This document shows, piece by piece, positions 12,701 through 23,500 of a DNA stretch of 64,000 bases (positions within the stretch are counted from its first letter, which is position 1; the number at the start of each line of letters is the position of its first letter). Where the stretch lies: positions 955,001 to 1,019,000 of the forward strand of contig BTPP01000001.1 in assembly GCA_037102815.1 (NCBI GenBank), read 5' to 3'. Under the pieces are notes generated by a model. That model had not been told where the DNA came from, searched no databases, and worked only from the letters and a program-made list of their open reading frames with translations. The position numbers and the translations under genes are program-made. The stretch comes from Neurospora intermedia (taxonomy: Eukaryota > Ascomycota > Sordariomycetes > Sordariales > Sordariaceae).

Positions 12701-15040
12701 TTTAGTTATTACTACTATTATAAATTCTAGAATTAATAACCGCTAATAGAGAGGAGTAGTTAGAGGATACAACGAACCGGAAATAGGTATTATACTATAA
12801 TTATTATTTAGTAGCGGCGGTAATAAAATTAAAATAATAATACGAATTTACTATTATTAACTTTACCCCTAAATTTAATAGAAAGGCTATTTAATAATAT
12901 ATAGTTAATACGAAAAAGAAGAAAGGAAGACGTTAATAATTAAAAGAAAATAAAGAGGAGCTATACTTACTAATTAAAGTAAAAAATTCCCTCCTTATTT
13001 AGGTTAGAATAGAAGTTATTAGCCTCTAAACCTTCCTTTACCGGAGGAAAGTATTAAGCGTCTTAACTCCTATTTATATTTATAAACTTAAGAAAGAGAT
13101 ATTCGCTTATATTATTTTAAATTGCTTTAATACGGATATTATCTTTTAATTAAATTTAGAAGTTTAATTATTAATAAAGGAAGAATTCTAGGAATACTTA
13201 AATAATAGAATTAAAGTTAAAAGGATTCTATTATAAGTATTAAAATTAAGGAGGTTAAAAGAGTACCGTTTAATAATTGAGTTAGAAGAAGAGTAATATA
13301 AGGAAATTACGAAGTACTTTTAAGAGGAAAATAGAATATTAATAATATTAGAATAATAGGACGGGAATAAAGAGGAAATATTTATATTAACTATAGGAAT
13401 TATTTAAACTATAGTTATAATAAGAATTAAAAAGTACTATTTAATGAACGCCTAATTGCGTTTAAAAAGCTATTCGAATAGTTCTATTATATAAACCTAA
13501 TTTATAGTAACCTTATAGTACTATTAAATTTAATTATTATTTATAAGGGCGCGGCCGGGAGTATCGACGGTTATAGGGTTGCTAGGAACGGAACTATTAC
13601 TATTATTAGAATTGGAAATTATATAAGTAGGAGTAATATAATTATTATCGCCGGATATAATATATATAGGAATAATAGCGCCGCTATTAAAACCGGATGT
13701 AATCCGAACCGGGTTTATAGTACTACCGTTAAGTAAGTAAGGGATATAATTATAATAAATATCCTTTATAATTAGTTTATAGTAACCTTTTTATTACTAT
13801 TTAGTAATATTATAATTTAGGGTACGAAGAAAATACTTATAGTCGGTAGGAAGATTGTCCTACTTTAAACGAATATATATATAATTAGTAAAGTTATAAG
13901 TAATACAAATAAAGATATTTAGGTTGTAATTAAACTTATCCTAATTACTTAATACTATAATAATAATTACTATCTAAATAACGTTACGGGCGTTGTAGAA
14001 ACTAGTAAGGATGTTTAGTATATATTTACCGGAGGTGTAATTATAAGTAGCGTTCTAAGTACCGTTAATTAGGAATATAGGAGTTAAATAATAAAAAAGA
14101 TGAAAAGAAAATAAGGGACTTATTGGTAAATAAAATAAAATAAATCCTATTAGCGATAACTTTTTTAAAAGTATTAGGGGAATTAAGCCTATTATTAGAA
14201 TATATAACGGAAGCGAAATTTAGAATATAGTAAAAGTAAGGAATTTTATAGATAATACTAGTTAAATTAGTATAAGGATTGAAGAAGGAAGGGAGGAAAT
14301 TATATTAATTCTAAGGATGATAATTATTAAAGAAATTACGAAGGGTACGAGTAAGGAATATAGGTTCTAAAAGTATAATTAAAAGGATTATAGGGGATAT
14401 AGGATTTAGGGATATAATAAGGGAGGAACCTTCTATATTAGAGGTTAAATCGATAGGGTTAGGACAATAACGGCCGGAGGAAACTATTTTAATAGAAGTT
14501 GCAATAGGGAAGAAGGAGGAGAAGGATTAGGAGGGGTATTATATAGGGGGATTATATAAATAAGGGAAGGGGTTTTTATATTAATATAAATAGGGGTAGA
14601 ACCGCAGAGTAGGAGAGTAAATAATAGGGTAGAAGTATTTATAAATAGGGGAAGGAGGCGGAGAAATAGGGTAGTAAATAGAAAAATAGGATAGGGAAGC
14701 GGGGAGGAGGCGGAAGAAGGAGCGGTAGGGAATAAGATAGAGAGGCGGCGAAGGAGGTAATATACTAAGCCTAATCCTATTTCTATTATTCCTATTATTT
14801 TAATATTAGAATAATATAATAATAGAAGAGACGAAATTATATTTGTTATAGTAGTAGGTAAGAATTATTATAGCTATAAGCAAAGTAGGAGCGGTGTAGT
14901 AAACTACGGCCGAGATAGAGTTAGAGGTTTTCATCCGGAGGCGTTTAACGTCTTACGGTTTTCCCCTCCAAAGAATTGGAGAAGGACCTTATGCCAATAA
15001 GGCGCTATAGTTTATAGTATAGGGAATAAGACTATATATA
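9769..15040 (+). mobile_element. LINE1 copy A: 5'-truncated Tad1-like non-LTR retrotransposon
   Basis: ORF2 parts seen on the + strand: an endonuclease segment with VVRDYNFYYPN near 10250-10289 (family consensus GDFNLHHP); RT fingers NKAPGIN at 11221-11241 and ILKKPGKNA near 11366-11392; the catalytic YADD-type box as GFANNINI near 11896-11920 (both Asp codons read as AAT, a RIP-type G to A change); and a C-terminal RNase H/Cys-His region to about 13420. Most CAA, CAG and TGG codons now read as stops, so it is dead. Copy B shows that ORF1 and the 5' end are missing here. The 3' region (about 13420-15036) is shared with copies B-E and ends GGGAATAAG plus a short AT tail. It is inserted in gypsy-2 with a 15-bp target duplication. 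Confidence 0.85.
13420..15036 (-). pseudogene. Antisense gene-like region in LINE1 3' end (copy A)
   Basis: Homologous to 33637-35032 in copy D. The minus strand carries the same hydrophobic start, proline/serine-rich middle and C-terminal Cys-type domain, here heavily RIP-altered. In the LINE (sense) direction it follows ORF2 and ends at the conserved 3' hairpin. Function unknown; see the copy D entry for detail. Confidence 0.4.
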
Positions 15041-15055
15041 GATATAATAATAATT
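15041..15055. repeat. Target-site duplication, right copy (LINE1 copy A)
   Basis: GATATAATAATAATT, the partner of 9754-9768. Gypsy-2 coding sequence resumes directly after it. Confidence 0.7.
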
Positions 15056-15746
15056 ACTAATAATACGAATTTACTATTAGAGATATAATATATTTCAAAT
15101 TCTATAAAGGATACTACCTATTTGGACGCCCGTTAAGAAAGTTCTTCTAATAACGGGCTAGACCTTTTGAAATATTAAAACGTATTAATAATTTAGCCTA
15201 CTAATTAGATCTACCCTCCGAAATAGCTAGTATTTATCCTATTATTTTAACCATTTACTTTAAGGGTACTCCTAAGGGAAAAAACCCGTTTCGTCGATTA
15301 TAACCTCCTCCGGGACTAATAGAAAATAGCTAGCAAAATTCTAATAATAAAAGAGAATACGAAATAAATATAATTTTAAATTATATAGAAGATAAAAAGA
15401 ATAGAGGATAAAAATATTTAGTAAAGTAAATTAACTATAATTATTATTATAATAAATATTTACTTAAAAAGAAAATAGGGAATACTAAAGAGTTTATTGT
15501 AGAATATTAGGAGCGTTTAGGAGGCCCTTAGGAAACTAAGACGAAAAAAAGGAAGAAGGTTTACTTTTAATAAAACGAGCCGGAGAAGTTAGTAATACGT
15601 ATAATCTCCACTTATAGAAGGAATTTAAGACTACGTAAAAAATAAGAATATTTATATATATATATTAGCTAATCTACTAAGGATAGTAGTATTTCGTTTT
15701 AGCGGCCGAAATTTAATATTGGAATAGTATCGCTAGCGTTATTATA
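15056..15746 (+). mobile_element. Gypsy-2 fossil, right segment (integrase tail and chromodomain)
   Basis: Continues the pol of the segment that stops at 9768. A GPFEILKRI block near 15160 and an AY.LDLPS motif mark the integrase C-terminal barrel. A degraded chromodomain-like stretch follows to about 15560. No separate gene is present. The polypurine region before the LTR is poorly preserved. Broken and old, like its left half. Confidence 0.75.
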
Positions 15747-15986
15747 TATTAGGTCAACTGACTAGGTAACGCGTACGCCCGGTCGGTCGGGTCTATTCAA
15801 TTGAATAGTCCGCTCCCACGGGAGCCCACCTACATATGTGGGTCCTGTAGATTAGATAAGGCTTGCGTGCCTTAAGTCATTCGACTGCACGTAAGCTTCC
15901 TGCTCGGGATTCTTCCTGGAGCATCTTCTTACACATATTCAATCAGACACATATTATTGTCACCACGTTCAAATACCCTCTCAACG
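15747..15986 (+). repeat. Probable 3' LTR of gypsy-2
   Basis: A GC-richer stretch starting TATTAGGTCAACTGAC (TG start altered) and containing CGGTCGGTCGGGTC. It lies just beyond the gypsy-2 chromodomain. The right boundary near CTCTCAACG is uncertain because no second LTR copy or target duplication is visible. Confidence 0.55.
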
Positions 15987-16155
15987 GTATTAGTTAATAT
16001 ATTCAATCCCCTATAAATCCTAATCTCCTATAGATTTGTAATATTTAAGAGCGTTAATATAATAGTACTTTTATAATACTATAAGGTTATAAACAAGTTA
16101 GATTATACTTTACTATATTTTAATACATTTCTTATAATTTGGAACTTATATCTAA
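15987..16155. other. Unresolved AT-rich spacer
   Basis: No feature recognised between two LTR-like segments. Confidence 0.4.
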
Positions 16156-16431
16156 TGTTATAGTACGTAGACTGGGCAAGTGGCTGGCACTGCTAATCTA
16201 ATAAATATAAAAAATAATTAATTATAGAGAGTAAAATAGAAGAAGAGAAAGTGCACATTTAGCTACACAAGTAAATAAAAGAAGAAAGTGGGACCTAGAA
16301 GGGGATGCAGCTAATTAGATAGTATAGGTAGATACAATATGGATACGCCCAACCAAAGAGCCTAAATTAGAGTACTAACTAACGGGAGTAGTTTTAGCAA
16401 TCTTAGTAACCAATCTAGCTTAGCTATAATA
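16156..16431 (-). repeat. LTR of a minus-strand LTR element
   Basis: 276 bp with inverted ends TGTTATAG and CTATAATA (CA end read as TA). On the minus strand a polypurine tract (complement of 16432-16445) directly precedes it, so it is the 3' LTR of an element running right to left. Its interior would lie to the right, at 16446 onward. The family is not identified. Confidence 0.6.
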
Positions 16432-16445
16432 TTACCCCCCTAGGT

Positions 16446-17210
16446 AGAAGGAAGACTTAGACCCAAAGTTGACTAGAACTACCAAAATTGTATATATCTA
16501 TATAAAAACTAGTAAGGTTTTCAATACTAAAACTTAAAGAGCCTCAATACCCTGCAGTCTCAACCCCAATTGATAGGAAGCTTCTATATATTATAATAAA
16601 TCGAAAAGAGATAATGCTAGTTCTGTAGTAGCGGGATTGCCCTAATATCGAACGAAAAGAATATTACGGGGTAAGGGCACTGTTATAGGTAAGCTACGAT
16701 ATTCGTTATTATACGAAGGAAGCAAGAAGAGAGTGTACGCTAGCCCGGTCTTATAGGTAGGATTGTATAGCCCGGTAGAGTAGGTTATACAGAACCTTAA
16801 TACCCGGGCTAGCACTAATACTTTAGTATAGCTTAGAGTATATAATATAGCCTAGGACAAGGTATATAATCTAGTCCTATAATACTACGTTCCTCTAAAA
16901 CCCCTTTACTATAAAAAATACTATTCAAATATATTATTTTACCTAAAGTAGGCCTCCCGAATTCTCTATCCATATATCCAATTAAATTAAGGGAAAAAGT
17001 CTTAGCACCTGTACTAAGACGGGAGGTTGTTTAGCACTTCAACTCCCGCTTCAAGGTAAAATATTAGTTAAAATATCGCCAATCTAACCCTTCTACTATA
17101 AAAGTTATTATTACCCTTAATAATCTATTTATAGTGTATAAATTACTTTAATTAATATATATAGAGAACTTGGATTATTATTATTATTATTATCGGCTTT
17201 ACTAAGGGTA
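16446..17210. other. Remnant interior of an LTR element, family unknown
   Basis: Follows the minus-strand LTR at 16156-16431. A second TGTTATAGG...CCTATAATA segment near 16682-16890 could be another LTR, and GCTAGCCCGG / CCGGGCTAGC inverted halves lie near 16740-16815. No coding domain was recognised. Confidence 0.35.
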
Positions 17211-17287
17211 CTAAAATAGTTCTCAGACATTAGTGCGATGCTGGATCCTCAGCTCAAGCAATGCCCGGTATATATTGAAGCGTGCTT
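17211..17287 (+). repeat. R3 repeat copy 1, left part
   Basis: Contains TAGATCCACATTC just left of the hAT-1 terminal repeat. The same words occur uninterrupted in R3 copy 2 at 30162-30175, so this is the left half of an R3 copy split by hAT-1. The last eight bases, TTCCGTAA, are the left target duplication of hAT-1. GC content is higher than in the neighbouring sequence. Confidence 0.55.
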
Positions 17288-17588
17288 TAGATCCACATTC
17301 CGTAAGAGTTAACTTGCCGACACGCACCAAAAACTTACAGGCACGCACTTTTGGGATCTGACAGCTGATATGTAAATTATCTCGTTTGGCTGTAAAAATC
17401 GTGATTTTCAATGTCATGAAGTGGGTCAAACCAGCAAATCCCCTGTAAGTCTTAATCTCTAGCGGGCAAGTAGATCTAACAGCGCCAACCCAACAGCGCT
17501 AATCTAATAGCGCCAATCTGGCTAGTAATACTTTTACAGAGTTGAGGGGTTCTCTACTCTAGACTAAATGCTTACATTTAGTGTATTA
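17288..17588 (+). mobile_element. hAT-1 element, left half (end B)
   Basis: Starts with the terminal repeat GAGTTAACTTGCCGACACGC, inverted at the other end (27036-27055). The subterminal sequence (TGACAGCTGATATG... then AATCTGGCTAGTAATAC) matches the right end of the MITE at 29577-30075, so it belongs to the same hAT-like clan. Flanking 8-mers are TTCCGTAA (left) and TTACGTAA (right, 27056-27063), consistent with an 8-bp hAT target duplication carrying one mismatch. LINE1 copy B split it; without the LINE it would be under 600 bp, so it is non-autonomous. 17575-17588 (CATTTAGTGTATTA) is the left target duplication of LINE1 copy B. Confidence 0.75.
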
Positions 17589-18746
17589 TATATATAGTCT
17601 TATTCCCTATACTATAAACTATAGCGCCTTATTAGTATAAGGTCCTTCTCTAATTCTCTGGAGGGGAAAACCGTAAGACGTTAAGCGCCTCTAAATAAAA
17701 ATTTCTAGCTCTATTTCGGCTATAATTTACTACACCGCTCCTACTTTGCTTATAGCTATAATAGTTCTTACCTACCGCTATAGCGAATATAATTTTATCT
17801 TTTCTACTATTGCGTTGTTTTAATATTAGAATAATAGGAATAATAGGAGTAGGATTAGGCCCGGTATACCGCCTCCTTTATTACCTTTCTATTTTATTCC
17901 CTACTATTCCTTCTTCCGTTTTCTCCCCGCTTCCCTATCCTATTTTTCTATTTATTACCCTATTTTTCCGCCTCCTTCCCCCGTTTATAAATACTTCCGC
18001 CCTATTATTTATTCTCCTACCCTATAGTTTTACCCCTATTTATATTAATATAAAGACCCTTTCCTTCGTTTATATAATTTCCTTATATAATACCCCTCTT
18101 AATCCTTCTCTTCCTTTTTCCCTATTATAATTTCTATTAAAATAATTTCCTCTAGCCGTTATTATTCTAATCCTATCGATTTAATTTCTAATGTAGAAGG
18201 TTCTTCTCCTATTATATTCCTAGGTCCTACGTCCTCCGTAATTCTTATAATTATACTTTTAGAGCCTATATTCTTCGTTTATACCCTTTATAATTTCTTT
18301 AATAATTATTCCCCTTAGAATTAATATAATTTTTTCCCCTCCTTCTTTAATCCTTATATTAATTTAATTAACGTTATTTATAAAATTCCTTACTTTTACT
18401 ATACTTTAAATTTCACTTCCGTCTTATATTTTAATAATAGGCCTAATTCTCCTAGTATTTTCAAAAAGGTTATTACTAATAGGATTTATTTTATTTCGTT
18501 TACTAATAAGTCCTTCGGTTTCTATTCTTCTTTTTCGCTATTTAATTCCTATATTTTTAATTAGCGGTACCTAAAATACTACTTACAATTATATTACCGG
18601 TAAGTATATATTAAACGTCCCTATTAGTTTCTACGACGCTTATAACGCTATTTAAACGGTAGCCGTTATTATAATATCAAGTAGTCCGGATTATTTTAAT
18701 TACAATTTAAATACCTTTATTCGTATTACTAATAATAATAATAATA
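17589..18746 (-). mobile_element. Extra LINE1 3' fragment, tandem with copy B
   Basis: A second LINE1 3' end (TCTTATTCCC start on +, i.e. the LINE 3' terminus) about 1.15 kb long, placed head-to-tail immediately downstream (LINE sense) of the full copy B. The junction is a TTA-rich microsatellite near 18735-18747. It includes most of the antisense gene-like region (frame start ATA at 17695, C-terminal frame from 18584). The outer target duplication of copy B encloses this fragment as well. Confidence 0.75.
17695..18700 (+). pseudogene. Antisense gene-like frame in LINE1 3' end (extra fragment)
   Basis: Second-best copy of the reading pattern described at 33637-35032. The leader begins ATA (RIP of ATG) AAA ATT TCT and reads into a hydrophobic leader (about 25 residues) followed by TYRYSEYNFIFS. 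Its proline/serine-rich middle is partly open. The C-terminal domain (ITGKYILNV block at 18584) is in the +1-shifted frame. The spacing between leader start and this block is 889 bases here and 880 in copy D. The two differ by a multiple of three, which is what selection or descent from a coding region would leave. Not recognised as any known family. Confidence 0.4.
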
Positions 18747-20089
18747 TTCTTATTCCCTTTACTATAATTATAGCGCCTTATTGGCATAGGGTCCTTCTCC
18801 AATTCTCTAGAGGGGAAAACCGTAAGACGTTAAACGCCTCCGGATAAAAACCTCTAACTCTATTTCAGCCGTAATTTACTATACCGCTCCTACTTTACTT
18901 ATAATTATAACGGTTCTTACCTATTACTATAGCGAATATAATCTCGTTTTTCCTATTGCTATATTATATTAATACTAGAATAATAAGGATAATAGGAATA
19001 GGATTAGATTTAATATACCGCTTCCTTCGCCGCTTTTCTATTTTATTCCCTACCGTTCCCTTCTCTACTTTCTTTCTACTTCCCTATCCTATCTTCCTAT
19101 TTATTACCCTACTTCTCCGCCTCTTTCCCCCGTTTATAAATACTTCCGCCCTATTATTTATTCTCCTACCCTATAGTTCTACCCCTATTTATATTAATAT
19201 AAAGACCCCTTCCTTCGTTTATATAATTTCCTTATATAATACCCCTCCTAATCCTTCTCTTCCTTCTTCCCTATTATAATTTCTATTAAAATAATTTCCT
19301 CCGGCCGCTATTATCCTAGCCCTATTAATTTAACCTCTAATACGGAGGGTTCCTCCCCTATTACGTCCCCGGGCCTTATATCCCCCGCAATCCCCGCGGT
19401 TGTACCCTTAGAGCTTACGTTCTTCGTTTGTACCCTTTGTAATTTCTTCGGTAATTATCCCCCTTAGAACCGGTATAATTTCCTCCCCTCCTACTTTAGT
19501 CTTTGTACTAACTTAACTAGCATTATTCGTAAGATTCCTTACCTTTACTATACTCTAAATCTTACCTCCTTCCCGCGCTCTAATAATAGGCCTAGCTCCC
19601 CCAGTTCGTATTACTAATAATTTTTCTAATTATATATATATTCGTTTAGAGTAAAACAGCCTCCCTACCGATTTTAAATATCTTTTTCGTACTTTAGGCT
19701 ATAGTATTACCGAGTAATAATAGAAGGGTTACTATAAATTAATTACGAAGAATATTTATTATAATTATATCCCTTCCTTACTTAGTAGTAATATTAAAAT
19801 AGGTAGTCGTTCCTTGGCCGGAGCCGGATATAGCCAACGAAGACAATAAAACGCTTATTATCCTAATATAATAAATATCAAAGTATTTAAGGAGTTAAAA
19901 GTCTTTAAGGTTAATATTATAACTTTAATACTTATATTATATAATATTTAATTATTACTTAATTATATATTTATTATAGGGGCCTCGCCGGCCCCCTACA
20001 CCCCCGCTACTAACCCTAACCCTAACTACTTCTTATATAAATAATCTATTTACAAGCGGGGGCCTCCCGCCGGCCCCCTACACCCCCGG

Positions 20090-20213
20090 AGCTAACCTTA
20101 ACCCTAATTAACCCTAATCCTAACTAACCCTAATCCTAACTAACTCTAATCCTAACTAACCCTAACCCTAACTAACCCTAACCCTAATTAACCCTAACTC
20201 TAATTTCTTCTAC
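20090..20213. repeat. Interstitial degenerate telomere-repeat array (CCCTAA)
   Basis: About 120 bp of CCCTAA units with TAA-TAAC spacers (AACCCTAATCCTAACT). The C-rich strand is on +. Some units are altered by C/T changes. The array lies inside TEL1, not at the window edge, so it is interstitial. Confidence 0.85.
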
Positions 20214-20439
20214 TATAAAGATTATTTTTATTAGTATTAGAAAAAATTAATATCACTTTACTAAATAAAAAAAAAGGAATCTTTTTAATAATCTTTAACT
20301 AAAGGGATATATTGATAATTTTTATTTTAATTTATTAAAGCTTTATTTAAATGTTCTATATAGTTTTTTATTAATATAAATTTTAAATTTTTAATATTGA
20401 ATATCTATTTTTCGTTTTTTAAATAATAAAAACTAAACT

Positions 20440-20512
20440 TTAAACTGGATTGAACTAGCTACCTCTCTAACATTGGAGTAATATTATAACCATTAAGCCA
20501 CTAAGCTTATTG
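20440..20512 (-). other. tRNA-like segment with A-box and B-box words
   Basis: On the minus strand: TAGTGGCTTAATGG (A-box-like) and, about 35 bases further, AGTTCAATCC (B-box-like). The intervening arm (AACATT ACTCC AATGTT) can pair but lacks a canonical seven-base anticodon loop with T33. It is best read as a decayed tRNA or the head of a tRNA-derived SINE, not a working tRNA. A homologous segment occurs at 39771-39840 in TEL2. Confidence 0.45.
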
Positions 20513-23500
20513 AGTAACTAACTCAGATTATTGAAAAGGGATTTCTTTTCTTTACTTATATTATTAATAATTTGAAAAAAAAAGAAGAAAAAAAAAAGAA
20601 AAACAAAAGAAAAAAAAAAAAAAAAACTCAGTGCAAAATTTTGAAATTTTTTTTCCAATTTTTTTTCTTTTTCTATATTTCTCATTTCCAACCCTAACCC
20701 TAACCCCCTTCCAAAATTCCAGGGTTAAAGGCGCCATTGCAGCCAAAATTTTTCTTTTTATCTTCTTTTACTTTTTTCTTAACAATTAAAGCGTATACTA
20801 CAATGTGACTGGTACCAAAATGACCGCCTTATTTTTCTCGTCATTTTGGTACCCTGTGCACTTTAATTTACGCGACCGTTGTAGAGCAATTTCAATTGCA
20901 AAGGAAAAAGTGGCTTTTTATAATTAAAAGTACGGGCTTCGAGTTAAGCTCGATGTTTGAATTTCCTCTTTAGGATAGAGGGCTCCGCAATTAATGGTAT
21001 TTAGACTACTATAAATAGAACCGCCGCTCCTTCCTCGCTTCGAAGTAGGCCCATAGTACTACGACCTCTAGTGTGGATTTCTACTACGATTTTTGGGCCC
21101 GACAACGAATCTATAAAGGAATGGGCGTTTCAATAAACCTAATTCGAATTACGTCCGGTTTCAATAATAATACTATTATTCTTACGTATATTATATCCGG
21201 CGGTAGCAATTATACTATTCCTATTCGTACAATTTCCGGTTCTAATAGTAGTAGTAATTCTATTCCCGGCAGCCTTATAACCGTCGATATTCCCGGTCGT
21301 ACCTTTATAAATAATAATTAAATTTAATAGTATTATAAGGTTATTACAAATTAGGTTTATATAATAGAATTACTCGAGTAGTTTCTTAAATATAATTAGG
21401 CGCTTATTAGATTGTACTTTTTAATTTTTACTATAACCGTAGTTTAAATAATTCTTATAATTAATATAAATATTTCCTCCTTATTCTTATTCTATTATTC
21501 TAATATTATTAATATTCTATTTTCCTTTTAAAAGTACTTTATAATTTCTTTATATTACTCCTCTTCTAATTCGATTGCTAGATAATACTCTTTTAACCTC
21601 CCTAATTTTAATATTTATAATAAAATCCTTTCGGCTTTAATTCTATTATTTAAATATTTTTAGAATTCTTCTTTTATTAATAGCTAAACTTCTAAATTTA
21701 ATTAGAAGATAGTATTTATATTAAGGTAATTTAGGATAATATAGGCGAATATTTCTTTTTCGAGCCTATAGGTACAAATAAGAATTAGGACGTCCGGTAC
21801 TTTCTTCCGGTAGAGGAAGGTCCGAAGGCCGATAATTTTCGTTTTAATTTAGATAAGGAGGGAACTTTTCGCTTTAATTAGTAGGTATAGTTCTTTTTTA
21901 TTTTCTTTTAATTATTAGCGTTTTTCTTTCTTCTTCTTTATATTAACTATATATTATTAAATAGCCTCCCTATTAAATTTAAGGGTAAGGTTGGCGATAG
22001 TAAATTTATATTATTATTCTAATTTTACTACTACCGCCGTTAGGTAGTAGTTATAGTGCGATACCTATTTTCAATTTATTATATCCTTTAATTATTATTC
22101 TTTATTAATAATTATTAACTTAAGGATTTATAATAGTAGTAATAATTAAATCCTTAATTCTAAGGGGGGGTTAATTACTATTACTAATAACTTTTCTATT
22201 AGTATTTATATTTCAATCTACCGAGCTTTAATTATATTACTCTTTAATTTATCGGTAGGTAGCCGACTTTTAATTCGTTATATTTAAATATAATTAGAAA
22301 TTTAAATTATAGTCCCCCGGATAAATTGGGTTTAGTCTGTTTGGGCGAGCCTTTTTTTAAAGGCCCGGACCCTTTTATTAAAGTAGAAATCGAATAGCGA
22401 ATAAAAGGTTTCTATTTTTAAATTTTGTACCGGCGTAGTTTTATACGCCCCGGCGATAATTTTTAAATATTTAATTTAGTATTTCGCTAATCCAACTACT
22501 ATTATTCGAAATTTACTATAAATTTTAATTAGTTAGTAAAATATTAAAGCTCTATATATAATAGTACTACGGATATATTTAATATATATTTCCCTTACCC
22601 GAATAAAGGAATAACCCTATATCTTTACTATTAAATTTGTAAATATATTCGTCTATATTATTATTTTCTTTTTTATTACTTTTATAAAAATTCTATAATT
22701 AAATTTACAATCTAGCTAGACCCTTAGGAATTATATTAATTCTATCGGTTAAAATACTACTTCTTTAAGTTAGAGAATTTCCGTCCTTAGTACCTTTATT
22801 TATATAAAGTATATTAATTCCATTTTAATTACTTTGAATTTTATACCTTTCGCCCCTACCTATTTTAAATATACTTCCTATACTACTTATAACGTTCGGT
22901 AATTTTCTTTAGTAGTACGAATTATTACTATAATATTAGTATTATTAGTAAAGCCGACTATAATTATATTCGGAATTATTATTAATTTCCAGTATAGTAG
23001 GGTAATAAAGAGAATAAATAAAATAAGGGAGAGGGGGGAGTTTTATAGTACTTTAATAGTAATTATATAGGGGCGGGAGGTTTTATTATTGAAGAAGAGA
23101 GAGCCTCTTCTTCTAGTAATGAAATTTATTATTTATTGAATGATTTATATTAGGAATTATATTTCTTATAGGGTATATAAAAGCTATTTATAATTAATTT
23201 TATTGAATGCTCCTTTGAAATTTAGAAGTATAAGGGATATTATAGCCCCGAACTTTTAGGTTATATATATTGTATTAATAATTACCTGGATTATAAATTC
23301 TATTGAACAATTTATTTAATTATTTATTTAACCCTTTGGTAGGAGGTTAAACTCTTTAACTATTTATATAAACTTTTTAATTACGAACATTTTAAAGATT
23401 TTTCCTACGTTGTTAAATAATAATATTAGTTTCTATACGCCTACTAGCTTTTATTAAATAGCGCTCTTCCTAGGTTTTTTAAGGATAATTATTTTAATAA

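Larger units (their letters stand above)
19803..21132 (+). repeat. TEL1: module with telomere-like repeats and tRNA-like segment
   Basis: About 1.33 kb inserted in the 3' region of LINE1 copy B; a second, inverted copy is TEL2 (39131-40446). Left end GTAGTCGTTCCTTGGCCGG is shared with R3 copy 2 at 30106. The right end is GGAATGGGCGTTTCA, and short GAAACGCC words face each other near both ends. Contents in order: CCCTAA runs near 20010-20029, a GC-rich block (CGCCGGCCCCCTACACCCCC), a degenerate CCCTAA array at 20090-20213, a tRNA-like segment (20440-20512), poly-A/T tracts near 20570-20680, another short CCCTAA run at 20693-20708, and a GC-richer tail with an ATTTTGGTACC-type inverted motif. 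No transposase. No convincing target duplication. Confidence 0.7.

Noticed and set aside
17810-18130. Open frames starting MRCFNIR or similar at 17810, 18956 and 29091, as independent genes
   Set aside because: They recur because they are an off-frame reading of the LINE1 3' region. The leader-bearing frame of the antisense unit is a different one.
19990-20220. A true chromosome end
   Set aside because: The telomere-like array is degenerate, short and flanked by LINE sequence on both sides, so it is interstitial.
20440-20512. Functional tRNA gene
   Set aside because: A and B boxes are present but the anticodon loop is not canonical and acceptor pairing is poor.
20564-20746. Minus-strand frame MAAMAPLTLEFWKG...
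   Set aside because: It ends in a homopolymer-coded Phe run and the TEL2 copy does not preserve it convincingly.
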